Source: Amphiduros pacificus
Lineage: Eukaryota; Annelida; Polychaeta; Phyllodocida; Hesionidae
Reading direction: 5' to 3'
Length of the DNA: 64,000 nucleotides
Assembly (NCBI GenBank): GCA_949316495.1
Contig: OX439007.1
Coordinates: 13,923,479-13,987,478 of the forward strand
Positions 49,635-60,411 of the stretch are shown here, piece after piece. The position numbers and the translations under genes are program-made. The notes beneath the pieces are model-generated. The model searched no databases, had not been told where the DNA came from, and saw only the letters and a list, made by a program, of their open reading frames with translations. Position 1 is the stretch's first letter, and every line of letters starts with the position of its first letter.

Positions 49635-49730
49635 CGAAGAGAAGAGTGTTTAAGTCATAGGAATAGGACATAGTTGTTTGACTCACTATCTTCTTAAAAG
49701 CAAAGATAACCTAAACGTATTGGATGGAAA
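49635..49730 (+). mobile_element. Continuation of the split RNase-H LINE
   Basis: NRREE then IGIGHSCLTHYLLKSKD matches the RRIRIGHSHLTHCYLLKGED-type block of the related fragment at 50970-51512. This shows that the same LINE resumes after the inserted element. The homology fades after about 49730. From there to 50220 I see only unassigned AT-rich sequence. Confidence 0.6.
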
Positions 49731-50226
49731 GGGTTTTGACTATCAAACATGTTTTAGTAGAAAAGGCAAGGATCCTCAAGAAATAGCTAGACTACGATCA
49801 CAGTTCCTAGCCAATACCAACAACGGTTTCAATCTAATCTTCAGTTGGATGGGGACGTCATGACTGCGTTTTCCTAAACCTTGTTTATACTGATAGCACC
49901 TCAGAAGTGGAGGTGTTATTAGTTTCTATCAAATCTGGTTTGGAGGTGCTATTAAGAAACCTCTGTTTTTCGTAGTTTGTGCAGGTTATAGGTGTGTTAT
50001 AACACATTCTACATATGTTTATGTATTTTCTGCATTTTCTTGGGAGGTTTTATGACTTTATCAATTCGAATCACTTTTTATAGCCATTTCTTTGGGCGTT
50101 TGCATTCCAATATTGATTTATGACCTTGTTTGGTCAGAACAAACTCAGACACAAAACTTTTAAAAATGTTTTATTTTCATGTTATTTTTTATTCTTATTA
50201 TTTCTTTATATTGTGTACAGACTTTT

Positions 50227-50345
50227 CAGGCCACAGGCGCATTTGGTTAGAGCGCCAGCTTACTAGCACCAGTTCCTCTGTGGTGATCCAAAGGTAGTGG
50301 GTTCGATCCCCAGCCCTGCCGAGAAATAGTGTTCCCCTCCAGCAT
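50227..50345 (+). mobile_element. SINE head fragment
   Basis: tRNA-like head with box A (GCATTTGGTTAGAGCG) and box B (GGTTCGATCCCC). The body is lost after about 50345. Confidence 0.6.
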
Positions 50346-50969
50346 AAAGTGTTCTTCTGTAAATGACAACAATTGGATATGTTAGCCTTGTGGGGAATAA
50401 TAGGTTCCAAATGTTTTATTACCTGCTGATACAAATGTTAAGTTAAGTAGGAACACAAAATGCAGAGATGTACCTTGAATACAATTTCTTTCATATAATG
50501 ATATTGACATCTTGAAAATGACTGAAAACGATACAAAGAAATTATGGGATCTTAATTTCAAATATGCAAACTAGAGCTTACCTTGTAGTTACTCTTAATG
50601 TTTCCATTCACATATGACTTGCTTAGGGCCATCTTAAAGTGATCGAGTGTGCCCTGATCCCTGCTGGAATTTTTATTGTAGAACCATTTGTACAATGAAT
50701 GAATGAATGGTTGCTTAGAGGCACATCAACCACTAAGGTTATTTAGTGCCTAAAAATGGTAAAAATGAATGAATGAATGGTTTCACATTAACACAATAAA
50801 GTGCCAAAACAGTAAAAATAGAAACGTAATATTGACTAGAAACAAAATGTAAATGTTAATACAATATGTAGATAACACAAGAATTTATCAACTGTGAACA
50901 GCATTTATATAATATCAATCAAATATAATAAATATGGATGATTTGTTTAAAAGACTTTATCAGTATGAT

Positions 50970-51512
50970 GTTTTGCAGTTCTTGATAAATAAGTCAATGA
51001 CATAAATAAACAAAAGCTCTGCCCTTAAAACTGATTATAAAGTCCTATGTGAGTTAAAAACGATACTATCACAGAAGTATCTACAGTATCAAATAACGTA
51101 TGTAAATCTTGTACATTAAAATATTGAGTTCTTATAATATCAAAATCGATACACTCAATTAAAATATGTTTAATAGTCAAAGCCCTTTGACAACCAATAC
51201 ATTCCGGTTGATCTTCACCTTTAAGCAGATAACAGTGGGTCAAATGACTATGACCTATTCTTATACGGGTTAAAACTGACTCTTCTCTACGGTTAATTCT
51301 AATAGCACCTTTAGTTTTGCCTAGAATGGGCTTAATTTCATGTAATTTATTAAAAATAGCTTCGTTCCAGCGTAATTGCCATTTAGAACGTAAAAAAACA
51401 GTAATATATTTCTTAAATTCTGTATAAGGTATTAGCATATTTATTGGCCGCTTATCCGATGCTGCCTTGGCAGCTTGGTCCGCAGCCTCATTTCCAAGGA
51501 TTCCAATATGAC
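50970..51512 (-). mobile_element. RNase-H LINE 3' fragment, minus strand
   Basis: An open frame (51438-51025) encodes MLIPYTEFKKYITVF, ESVLTRIRIGHSHLTHCYLL, ECIGCQRALTIKHILIECID and ends HIGLYNQF. Upstream in frame is SHIGILGNEAADQAAKAASD, the RNase H end. It is the same family as the plus-strand copy at 45.6-49.7 kb but much better preserved. It is 5'-truncated at about 51512 and inserted between two exons of the DUF6589-like gene. Confidence 0.8.
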
Positions 51513-53883
51513 TTTTGTAAGTATAAAATAAAATTGAAAAGGAATGGTAATATTATTTATCTGCATGGGTACCTGAAGAAACAATACATATACACTGCTG
51601 TAATGTTATTAATTTTCTTCAGAAATGTAGACCATGACATACTTTCATTGAAAAAGACAACTAACTTGCAGCCAGAAAATCTTGCAGATCCTCATATTTC
51701 CGCACTCTGTCGACTGCATGAGTACTGAGTGGAATTGTGTACTGCAGACGGATCCTTGTCAACTGGTCACCACAAATGATGAGCTGATCCTTTTCCAACT
51801 GGCCTTGCTCCCTGAAAAGTGATAATCAAAATATTAAAACTTTCTGTTATGTTCATACTACACTTATGACAATTACTCACAATAATGAAAATGATTGAAA
51901 AAAGTGTAGATCACTGCCATAAAAGGGTTGTAATTGCAACCAAAATTTAGAATTAATCTGGAAAAATAAACACCAAAAACTGTGCTTGAAAACAAATAAT
52001 CATCATTGGTTCATGAACTTACCAAAAGCATTTTGATGCACATGCCTAACCTCAGTTTCTACTTTGTCTAATATCTTGACACAATAATGGTATTCAGTAG
52101 GAGCAACTTGATTGGAATTGTTTAGACTTTCATGCCATGGTGTCAGAATATCTGAAAGCAACATAAAATCAGCAATGTTTGACCAATCTAAAGGTTTTCA
52201 CTGTTAGCTGTAAATATCCTTCCAAGGATCACTTTGTATGAACCAGAGCAGCTTCCTTTCTTCTGGTGTTGTGATATCACATCTCTCAGGTGTTAGTTCA
52301 CTGACCTCCAACAGTTTAATCTTTTGTAAATGTCTATTTTAGACATATAAATGTATCTGAAAAATATACCAATAATTGATTGAGCCCACATAATTTCGAT
52401 TTCTACTGATGCCTTCATAGATTTAAAACATTAACATTAGACTTTAATTTTGTATCATCACTGGTATTCATACCTTTACAACTGGTTTGAGACAGGAAAG
52501 AGTTTTGGTGCTCTCAACCATTCGTGAGACTATCAGTAGCAGTGAGAAGAAATGGCAATCCTGAATATCTTGGTCTCATGACTTATGAGCTACTCCAATC
52601 CTGATGTCCAAGTAGTCACCGACCTGAAATTTCCGACCTGAAAGTTATTGTAGACATTATCATAGGACCTTTGGTATAACAAGATTACACAATTTAAATA
52701 TTTTGAGTAAACAAAGCAATGTAAAATAAAATATATCAACCCGCCAGGTTGCAAAGGGCACGATCCTGAAGGGCTTTGACAAATCTGGTTTCATTTTTTG
52801 TTGCGCGTTTATCCAGGACATTCATCTTTGATTGATGGGATGACAAACCCAACTTATTCAAAAGATTTCCAAACTGGAAAAGAATAAAATGATGATTTAC
52901 AAACCAAACCTCATGTTTCATGAATGGTTTTAGCAAATGTCAAAATAAAGTGTCACTGTGCATAATCATAAACAAATTTGTTTTCTTAAAAATTATGATG
53001 CACATGTCAACTGTGGCGAAATTGGCTTAATATTATGCAAATCCTGTGGAGATAAAAAATATCTTTCTCTTTCATTGACTCCTTTAACTGAAGCTAATGT
53101 CATTGCTTGCTGCATGGATGACAGTTGGTGATTTCTGCTGAATTAAAAATGCATATGCGACAGGTCCCTCATAGCCTCTCCTGGATGTGTGAAATCGGGA
53201 GTTGCCACTGTCAACATAGTATCAAGAAATAAAGGGTACCTAAAGGGTGGCAGGTCCCATTGTGCCCTCTCATGGATGTGTGTGCTCAGCTGTAGATACA
53301 GCCAACATTACATCAAGCAGATACATGAAGCTGAAAATCAAAGCAATCAAGATTATCAAAAGATCAAACAGCTTTTTTGTGGGTTAAATATGCTATATTC
53401 TATAACAAAGGAAATAAATCCTAATTTTACTGCGCATATCCTGTGGATATTGAGAAAAGAGTTTTCAATATTGACATGTTTAAATTTGAAGTACAAAAAA
53501 TGTAATGCACATCAAGTCCATTCATCTCATCAATGATCTTTGCCACCAGGTCCCCATTCTCCAGCTTTTCCATAAAATGTTCACTCTGAAGAACAGGAGT
53601 CTTCAGGGATGTTAACACCACACATTCAGCTCTGAAGTGAAGAATGTGCAAAATCTTAAGACTGATCATTTAATTCAGATATAAACTCAAAAGATCTCTT
53701 TATTTCAAACTTCTATATCTAACAGTATCTAACATTTTCAAAATAACAGACTAATAATCTTCAGTATCTTTCGGGAAATGAAAATAAAGTATCAACTGAC
53801 CTTAAATTCCCAAGGAAGTGACGCTCAAGCACAAGCGCTAAGGGTTTCACATTCAGAAGCACTTCAACAAATCTCTCAAATGT

Positions 53884-54126
53884 GGCCACGGGCCATGGTG
53901 TAGTTGGTTAGAGTGTCAGCTAATTAGCACAAGTTCCTCTGTGGTGATCCAAAGGTCATGGGTTTGATCCCCGGCCATGACAAGATTGAAATCATGATAT
54001 AACTTCACTCATGAGCTCAGGCCCGTGTCTAAAGGGTTAAACCATTGTCCTTGTAAATCTGTAACCAAGTGGATTGTCATGTCAAGGACTTGTGACATTA
54101 CAGTTCAGTGAGGCAGCACTATATCT
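53884..54126 (+). mobile_element. Main-family SINE inserted in the DUF6589-like gene
   Basis: tRNA-like head (TGGTGTAGTTGGTTAGAGTG; GGTTTGATCCCC), then the family body to CAGCACTATATCTGC. It separates two minus-strand exon remnants of the broken gene. Confidence 0.7.
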
Positions 54127-54633
54127 GCACACATCATCTGACGTATGATGTGTGATGGTAACCTGCTATTATTCGGAGTCAATCTTGGGTCCCACTGGAC
54201 ACCTTTATCCCATAACACATGTTTGTTCTTCTCGCTTAAATCACTAACCTCCCTCATAGTTTCACTTCTCATGTCACAAAGTCTTTCATCCAACTAGACT
54301 CATTCAATAGGGTAAATGAAGGTAGTGTGGAGACATTTTCAAATGGCAAGGTTGTGGGTGTAACAGTCTGGGGAACACCAATATCAAATAGGAGTCTTTT
54401 GCTAGAAGTTGAAGACCTCTTTTTACACTGATGATTTCTGATTCTGATTGTCTGGAGTGCTTCTATGCTGTCTCTTTGTTTTTGTCTCGCCTAAACTTTG
54501 CATACTGTCTTTTCAGCTTGTAAAATCACAACAGGCCTTCAATTCTCTCAGTCATGGTACACAAATGCCTACTCCCATAACATCTGCCAAATATACAAGT
54601 TGTTTTGTGCTGGACTTGCCCATAAGTAGTCAT

Positions 54634-54855
54634 GCCAAGATTGAAATCATGATACAATTTCACACAAGCTTTAGCCTGTGCCTAAAGGGTTAACTCTTGT
54701 CCTTGCAAATCTGTGACTGGGTGTATTGTCATGTCAAGGACCTGCGACATGACTATTCAGTGAGGCAGCACTATATCTGATACAAGTAGGTCTCATCACA
54801 AAATGACTGAAATAATGTTGAACGTGATGTAAAACCCCATTGGCAAACAAATAAA
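54634..54855 (+). mobile_element. SINE copy with complete 3' tail
   Basis: It starts inside the body (GCCAAGATTGAAATCATGAT) and runs to GTAAAACCCCATTGGCAAAC. It is useful for defining the 3' end of the family. Confidence 0.65.
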
Positions 54856-54934
54856 AGAACTCACCCATAAGTATGCACATCTTTTGCTCTATACTTCCAA
54901 TCTTGCAAGTTTGCCAAAATTTGATGTGTAAACT

Positions 54935-55135
54935 TTTAGTCAGGGTAGCAGTTTTAGTCAGGGTAGCAGCATTGATGGACAAACAGGGCTCTGTGAGCCA
55001 AATCATTCCACTGCCCCAATCTGAAGGTGCCCCATTGTTTGCAAAGCTTTACTAAGCAGGTGTTTGCACAAGATCACTGGTCAGCTAAATAAAGTTTGTT
55101 GACAGTGTCCAATGGATGATTTGGATTTTAACACC
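54935..55135 (-). repeat. Reverse copy of a segment of the foldback-type element
   Basis: The reverse complement of ATTTGGATTTTAAC and GCACCTTCAGATTGGGG-type sequence matches 15234-15305 and 15890-15960, with the roughly 580 bp between them absent here. Two copies of TTTTAGTCAGGGTAGCAG lie at the left edge. Confidence 0.6.
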
Positions 55136-55149
55136 CACCTACTTTCAAA

Positions 55150-55240
55150 GCTTGCGAGACAACTCGTACCTACTACCAACTCACACCTGAGACAAGTCGC
55201 ACCTGCTCAATCTCGTTCCCAAGACAACTCGTACCCATGT
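55150..55240. repeat. Short repeats of a GAGACAACTCGTACC motif
   Basis: Four imperfect copies (GAGACAACTCGTACC, GAGACAAGTCGCACC, AAGACAACTCGTACC and a weaker one) in about 90 bp, just outside the left repeat module of the composite MULE element. They may be subterminal sites of another transposon. Confidence 0.5.
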
Positions 55241-55257
55241 AATATACCGATAGAAAC

Positions 55258-55632
55258 AATTTATTATGGATATATTTTAATTATATCTTGATTGTCATAT
55301 TATTATCATTTAAATTTTGTTTTACTTATATTTTGCTTTTACAATCTTACATGCAATTTAATCTTCTGCTTCGTTCTGTTTTGCTTGTTAGATAAGCCCA
55401 GTTTTTTCCAGTATGCTTGGGGATTGTTCACCCTCCAAGCATTAACAGTGATGTGGAAACAGTTTTTCAACCAGTTTTTCAACCAAGTATATTTCATTTA
55501 CATAGTGTAAAATGCAAAAGTGGCTACATAAAGTGATGGGTTTTTCTGGGACACAACAAAAATAAACCCAGTATATGATGACTGGCCTTGACGTGGCTAC
55601 TGGGCTTGTGCGTAACAAAGAAGTCATCAATG
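55258..55632 (+). repeat. Repeat module A (outer left)
   Basis: It begins near ATTATGGATATATTTTAATT, then TTGCTTGTTAGATAAGCCCAG, and ends TGGCTACTGGGCTTGTGCG plus AAGTCATCAATGTGAG. It contains a CCCAGTA...TACTGGG palindrome of about 38 bp. Confidence 0.75.
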
Positions 55633-55954
55633 TGAGCACGCATATTTAGAGAAAATCGGCATAATAATGCACACATAATCTGATGGTACAACTTGCATTC
55701 CTTACGATATAGACAAGCCCTTTTTTCTCCAAATATTTTTGTTGTTGTTGAATTTTTTAATTTGTTGAATTTTGTGGTTTGTTTGCTTAAATATTTAATT
55801 TTATTTTTGTACTTTCTGTTTTCTTTGTTAATTTTGTTTACATCCTTGTTCACCCACATTTTCTTGTTATAGTTGGAGTTTGGAATTTTTCAATTCTTCA
55901 TTTACATTACACATTGTCCATGTGGTCCATATCGAGCATGTACATGTACCTAAT

Positions 55955-56350
55955 TATGGATATAATTTTACTTTAGTTAATCAAAACTTTATCTTATAAT
56001 TATATTTACTAACATTAGTTTGTTTTATATTGCTAAATTCAGTTTAATAACTGCTGCATTCTGCTTCGCTTGTTAGATAAGCCCAGTTTTTTCCACTATG
56101 CTTGGTGATTTGTTCACCCATCAAGCATTAAGAGTGGCGTAGCCAGAACGGTTTCAAGAAGACTATTTACCAAAGTTCTTGAAACAATCTGTCAGTCAAA
56201 TTTTAATAATATCAAGTACACAAATAGTAATACTGGCTACCCCACTGATTTGGTTTTTCTGGGAGACAAAAAAATAAACCCAGTAAATGATGACTGGCCT
56301 TGACGTGGCTACTGGGCGTGTGTGTTACAACGAAGTCATCAGTGTGAGCA
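55955..56350 (+). repeat. Repeat module B (inner left)
   Basis: Same module as A, about 700 bp further in, with a different middle (GCCAGAACGGTTTCAAGAAG). The CCCAGTA...TACTGGG palindrome is kept. Confidence 0.75.
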
Positions 56351-56824
56351 GTTCAAGACCCATCAATCAACAAATTATCTTTATTTCAAGAAAAATGTTG
56401 ACATGAAGTCATTGATATTGGATTCCCATTATACAAGATTTCAAACAGAAGTATTGCAAACTTTATTAACCATTTCATATTACAATTATTTACAATAATT
56501 GGTTAAGAGAGGACACAACACATATTGTTCTACTTTTTAGTACTAAAGAAAAGAACTATAAAAGCTAATAGATTTGATTGAAAAACAACATTATGATTAT
56601 TGAAAAATAACATGGGTATAAATAACAAAAAAATGTAAAAACATTGAGTTCCACAATTTTTGTATATTTAAATTACATTATGTAAACATCAAAAGCATAT
56701 TTAGTGATTTTTTTACTTCTGCATTGTCCAGAAAACAACAAAATTTCACTGGTGACTCATGTGTTGTTGATTCGTGGACTCATGGACTGCTATACATGCA
56801 TTGGTGACTCGTGTTGTTGACTCA

Positions 56825-57370
56825 CTAGAAGACTGGACCACTAAGGCGGCTGGCTGCTGACAACAGTTCTGATGTCTTTAGTTGTCCAGATGAATATCTG
56901 TCCCAAAGTCCAAAGATCTTCCCTTGAAGAAGTCTGTATCTTGTCCTCTGGTAACGGACCAGCTTGGAATCCCCGGTGAGTCGCATCTGGATACTTACTG
57001 TTGTGCCCTCTGTATGCAGTAGCTTGACAAGTCGGTAGAGCTTGAGACCATGGCGGCCAGCCTTGCCATTGATCTGCCTGTGCCATCCCTCACAGTCATT
57101 GTTGGTATGGATAGAACGGTTGAACGCGGACCAGTCGGCGGGGCTCCAGTATCCACTGATCCAGGTATCTTCTACATACTGGCACAGTTCAGTCAATACC
57201 GTCTGGTTGGCCACCTGTTGCCTCAGGATCTCAAACGTCGGGGCGATGTGTTCGGCTGGAAGGAATGGCAGAGCTAGCATTTTCTTGACAAACTGCTGAA
57301 CACTGGCGTTGTTGGTGGAGGGTACCTGGAGCCCAAGAGCCTGGCATTTCCTCCACACAGCCTGGCTCCA
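56825..57370 (-). pseudogene. MULE transposase, C-terminal fragment
   Basis: The open frame ends at 56825. It reads WSQAVWRKCQALGLQVPSTN, MLALPFLPAEHIAPTFEILR, TNNDCEGWHRQINGKAGRHG and YQRTRYRLLQGKIFGLWDRY. The TNN-EGWHR block, with its Glu, is typical of animal MULE transposases with a FLYWCH finger. The preceding catalytic part is absent: upstream of 57370 the sequence changes abruptly to the KH-domain gene. Transposase activity is therefore not expected. Confidence 0.8.
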
Positions 57371-58759
57371 GTTTTTGCAAAATTGTTACATATGCCTCTA
57401 CTTTCCTGTCCAGTTGAAGTAGCATTAGGGTTAGTCTCCATGATTATACAATCAATCGCTTCTAATGCCATGATCATCTGGTGGGGTTTTCCCATGATGA
57501 TCATCCCTTGTCCCATGTCATCCGGATTCTGAGATTTTATGTTCTCAGACCGGTTCCAAGTGATTTTTCTTAGTTTTGCTGCCGAGAAATGCTGAATATT
57601 TTTCACAGTTGACCCTTTGTTTCCTATAATAGCACCCATCTTGTCTGAGGGTATTTCTTTAACCAAATTTACATCTAATTTCGAAAGTTCAGAAATAACA
57701 GTAGCATCTACAGAACTCATCTCAGTAGCATGGTCACAAACAGTAGATGAGCTGGACGCTGACGAGAAATCATTTAAATCTTTAGTGAGGTCAATAACCA
57801 CCTTGGGCATGATAAAATCAATGAAAGCTTGTGCACCCACATCAGTCAAGAAATATCCATCATCTATCATTGTGTGCATTCTCAGAAAATTTTCAAAGGA
57901 ATGTCTAAAATGTACAATTTGCAATTTTGATTGATTGAGTTCAGATATGTGAAAGTTTTGAATTTTCCTGTTTAGTGCAGTGAATTCCATTGAATTGACC
58001 TTACTTGGCGGTGTTGTGCATAATAACATTTGTGCATGGGTTTCCTCTAAAAGTACCCTCATCACAGCAGTGATACCCTGAAGTAACACTTTCTCCACTA
58101 ACTATGTCTTGCGACCCCAAAACAACAATTATGCAGTGAAACTCCCTGAGTTTTGTTATTGTTTCTTTGCTTGATATAGTACCTTTTAAATAAACAGCTG
58201 AGGTATTTTCACCCACATCCGGCACAAAGAACTGTACATTGGTATAGGCTGCTGCCATTATCTTAATTTTAACACCATTTAAATTCTCAGTTAAAACTAG
58301 TACTTTAGGTTTCTCAGAAACACTGGGCTTAGTGGCGCCACCACCTGGAGAGTCATGACTCCGTGTTAGCAGTCTGTTCTCCACCCTTTCTTCCTCTAGC
58401 TTCTCAGACAAAATTGCTACATTCATTTCTTTAGTGTCCAAATCATCCTTAAGTTCATCACATTTAAGAGCAGAAAATTGAAGCTCTTCGAGAGCATGAT
58501 TTAATCTTGCCTTATAGTCATTTAATCTTATCCTTAGGTCATCATTTTCACTTCTGAGTTTCTCATTTTCACTTCTGAACTTCTCCATCTGCTTGTCCTT
58601 CTTTCCAGGAGGAGCCACTGTGGTTCCTGCACTGGCACCATTACTTGCACTGTTACTGATGCTTCGAGTTACAGTCCCTCTCTGCGATTTACTCGAGTTC
58701 TCAACGGGTTTCTCAAGGTCATTGACAAGGTCGGCCATCTCTGTATCTGCAGTTGCCAT
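57371..58759 (-). CDS. Coiled-coil / degenerate SGNH-fold / KH-domain protein gene, captured inside the MULE
   Basis: The minus-strand start codon at 58759 gives MATADTEMADLVNDLEKP. Next come a heptad-rich coiled coil (residues about 55-125, EKFRSENEKLRSENDDLRIR), an SGNH-hydrolase-like region (KVLVLTENLNGVKI; IIVVLGSQDI; MLLCTTPPSK; DDGYFLTDVGAQAFIDF) and a textbook KH domain (VKEIPSDKMGAIIGNKGST; GMIIMGKPHQMIMALEAID). The usual GDS, GxND and DxxH catalytic blocks read TEN, GSQD and DGYF, so esterase activity is unlikely. The frame shifts once between 58098 and 58001, and the 3' end runs into MULE sequence. Some CR1/L2 LINE ORF1 proteins combine coiled coil and SGNH domain (known), but I know none with KH. 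Function is unknown; RNA binding is inferred. Confidence 0.65.
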
Positions 58760-58854
58760 GGCTATGCTTCAATGACAGAATGTATAACACAAGTTTTTAC
58801 TACAAATGATTAATATATTTTTTATTTACTTCCTCACTTGATAGCTTTGCCCGG

Positions 58855-59459
58855 ATTCTTATATGGAAGAATAAGGCACACCACTTCTCTATTTGGAGAG
58901 AAAATAATAACTTTGATAATAATAAATCTTTCTATATGGAGAAAGTTTGAGAGATTATGTTACAGGCTTTCTATGTGGAGAAAGTCGCTGAGCACCAGGA
59001 TTAAATTGTTTATGTAGCCCCTATATGAAGGAGCACTTGACTGATTCTGTTTCTATTTATTCTGGCAGAATCAATTTTGCCCCTATATGGAGGAGTGAAC
59101 TTTTAATCTTTATTTTTTCTTTGTGAAGAAATAACAAAGCTACACTTAAACCCTGTATGGAGGGAATAAGTAAATGAATTTCTATATGGAGAAATGTTTG
59201 AAACACAAATATTTAGCGTTGCTCAAATTCTTATATGGAAGAATAAAGCAAAGATCAATTTTTTGTATTTAAATTTTCTATATGGAGAAAATAGAAATAT
59301 ACTTTATATAGCATTGCCTAAATTCTTATATGGAAGAATAGGACACACCAGTTCTCTATATGAAGAGAAAACCCACAAATATAGAAATATATTGTATATA
59401 GCGTTGCCTAAATTCTTATATGGAAGAATAAGACACACCAATTCTCTATCTGAAGAGAA
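58855..59459. repeat. Array of about 15 short hairpins with NTNTGR hexaloops
   Basis: Hairpins at 58855, 58885, 58928, 58967, 59017, 59079, 59116, 59151, 59178, 59227, 59273, 59322, 59352, 59412 and 59442 have stems of 4-7 bp closed by T-A around a 6-nt loop. Examples are ATTCTT-ATATGG-AAGAAT, CTTTCT-ATGTGG-AGAAAG and CCCT-GTATGG-AGGG. Eight loops are exactly ATATGG. Stem sequence changes while pairing is kept. Pairs of hairpins recur in a longer unit with a GACACACCA spacer (59312-59400 and 59402-59470, also 58850-58905). The array lies 5' of the KH-domain gene, probably in its leader or first intron. Confidence 0.85.
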
Positions 59460-59509
59460 AGACCCACAAATAATTGATGTAATAATATAATAATTATATT
59501 AAGTAACTT

Positions 59510-59720
59510 ACTTGTCTTATCGCAGAAATACGATAATCGTCACCCAGTTCTCACTTTCTCCCGGGTTACGACGCTTGCACAAAATATTTGTAAAATCGTT
59601 GTATGTATAATCAAGTTAAAAGCGTTGTATGTATTAAAATCCAGTTAAAAACACAAGACGTGCTATTGCTCCCTAGTTTTGGTGAAATGTTGCTGGGTGA
59701 CGATGATTGCCACACAGTAG
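59510..59720 (-). other. Possible 5' untranslated exon and core promoter of the KH-domain gene
   Basis: On the minus strand, TATAGTATATAAACC (59740-59726) looks like a TATA box. About 220 bp on is GATAAGACAA|GTAAGT, a strong donor. A usable acceptor (GTCATTGAAG) lies a few bases before the ATG at 58759. The hairpin array would then lie in the first intron. Inferred only. Confidence 0.4.
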
Positions 59721-59739
59721 TCAGGGTTTATATACTATA

Positions 59740-60411
59740 GCTGTATACCTAATATGGTCACGAGAATGTCAGAATTGATAAACTCACCTTGACTGCCCTT
59801 ATCAGTTCTGGCGTATCCAGGAATAGTTGAACTCAATATATTTATTTTATTTATAACACAGTTGCAATATTTTCTAGTTTGTGTATTAGCGGTTTCTACT
59901 TGATACGCTATTCTAATTTGTAGAAACGTATATGCGGTCAGAGAGGAAAACTTAATGCGGGTTCTTTGTGTACACTGTAGTTTAAGCGGGAGGAAATACT
60001 TAATACCTGTTTATTTTTATTTCGGCTAGAACCTTCCAGGAAAACACGATTATATAACAGAAAATCGATCTATCGGGACCGACACTTGATATATTGAGAC
60101 CGACGGTTGTATTATGATAAGTCCTAGGAGGTTTTATACGTGCCCGGTATATATAGGTTTATATATACAATCCCACGCTGTCATTGTTTTCGTCCTGTTC
60201 AAGTTGATTTTGTTGCTTTAAAGTCCAACAGAAAAATCCTAATTTTCAAGAAAAGGTATATTTAGGTTGGTACTCCAGAGATTTGGTATGATTTTCTTGT
60301 GAGAAGGTATTTTTTACAAGGATGAACGGTGATTTAATTTCCTAGAAATCTCAGCTCCTAGAAAACGCGTCCGCTCCTCCCGCTACCCGCATACCCATGT
60401 TGCCTCGCTTG
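59740..60411. other. Foreign segment upstream of the KH-domain gene, no coding content
   Basis: The rest of the 3-kb block that replaces the MULE core. It is moderately GC-rich compared with its surroundings. It has a second TATA-like stretch on the plus strand (TATATATAGG near 60150) but no open frame or repeat that I recognise. Confidence 0.45.

Larger units (their letters stand above)
50582..54430 (-). pseudogene. Broken DUF6589-like multi-exon gene
   Basis: Minus-strand exon remnants in order: 54430-54105 (KRLLFDIGVPQTV), 53880-53809 (TFERFVEVLLNVKPLALVLE), 53660-53520 (SLKTPVLQSEHFMEKLENGD), 52870-52736 (FGNLLNKLGLSSHQSKMNVL), 52645-52475 (VGDYLDIRIGVAHKS, then stop, then QDIQDCHFFSLLLIVSRMVE), 52320-52215 (LTPERCDITTPEERKLLWFI), 52152-52027 (ILTPWHESLNNSNQVAPTEY), 51815-51665 (IICGDQLTRIRLQY) and about 50700-50582 (SSRDQGTLDHFKMAL). 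GDQLT and RDxGTL are, from memory, typical of DUF6589 proteins, which are numerous in molluscs and cnidarians. Several splice sites remain good. The in-frame TGA fits a CGA-to-TGA change. A LINE and SINEs interrupt it. Confidence 0.6.

Noticed and set aside
54734-55006. 90-codon minus-strand frame
   Set aside because: It covers a SINE tail and a copy of the foldback repeat, so it is not a gene.
55524-55859. 111-codon minus-strand Lys/Asn-rich frame
   Set aside because: Low-complexity sequence overlapping repeat module A, with no similarity or splice support.
59520-60300. Possible long terminal repeat from the TATA-like stretches
   Set aside because: No second copy of the sequence occurs in the window and no paired ends were found, so there is no support for a terminal repeat.
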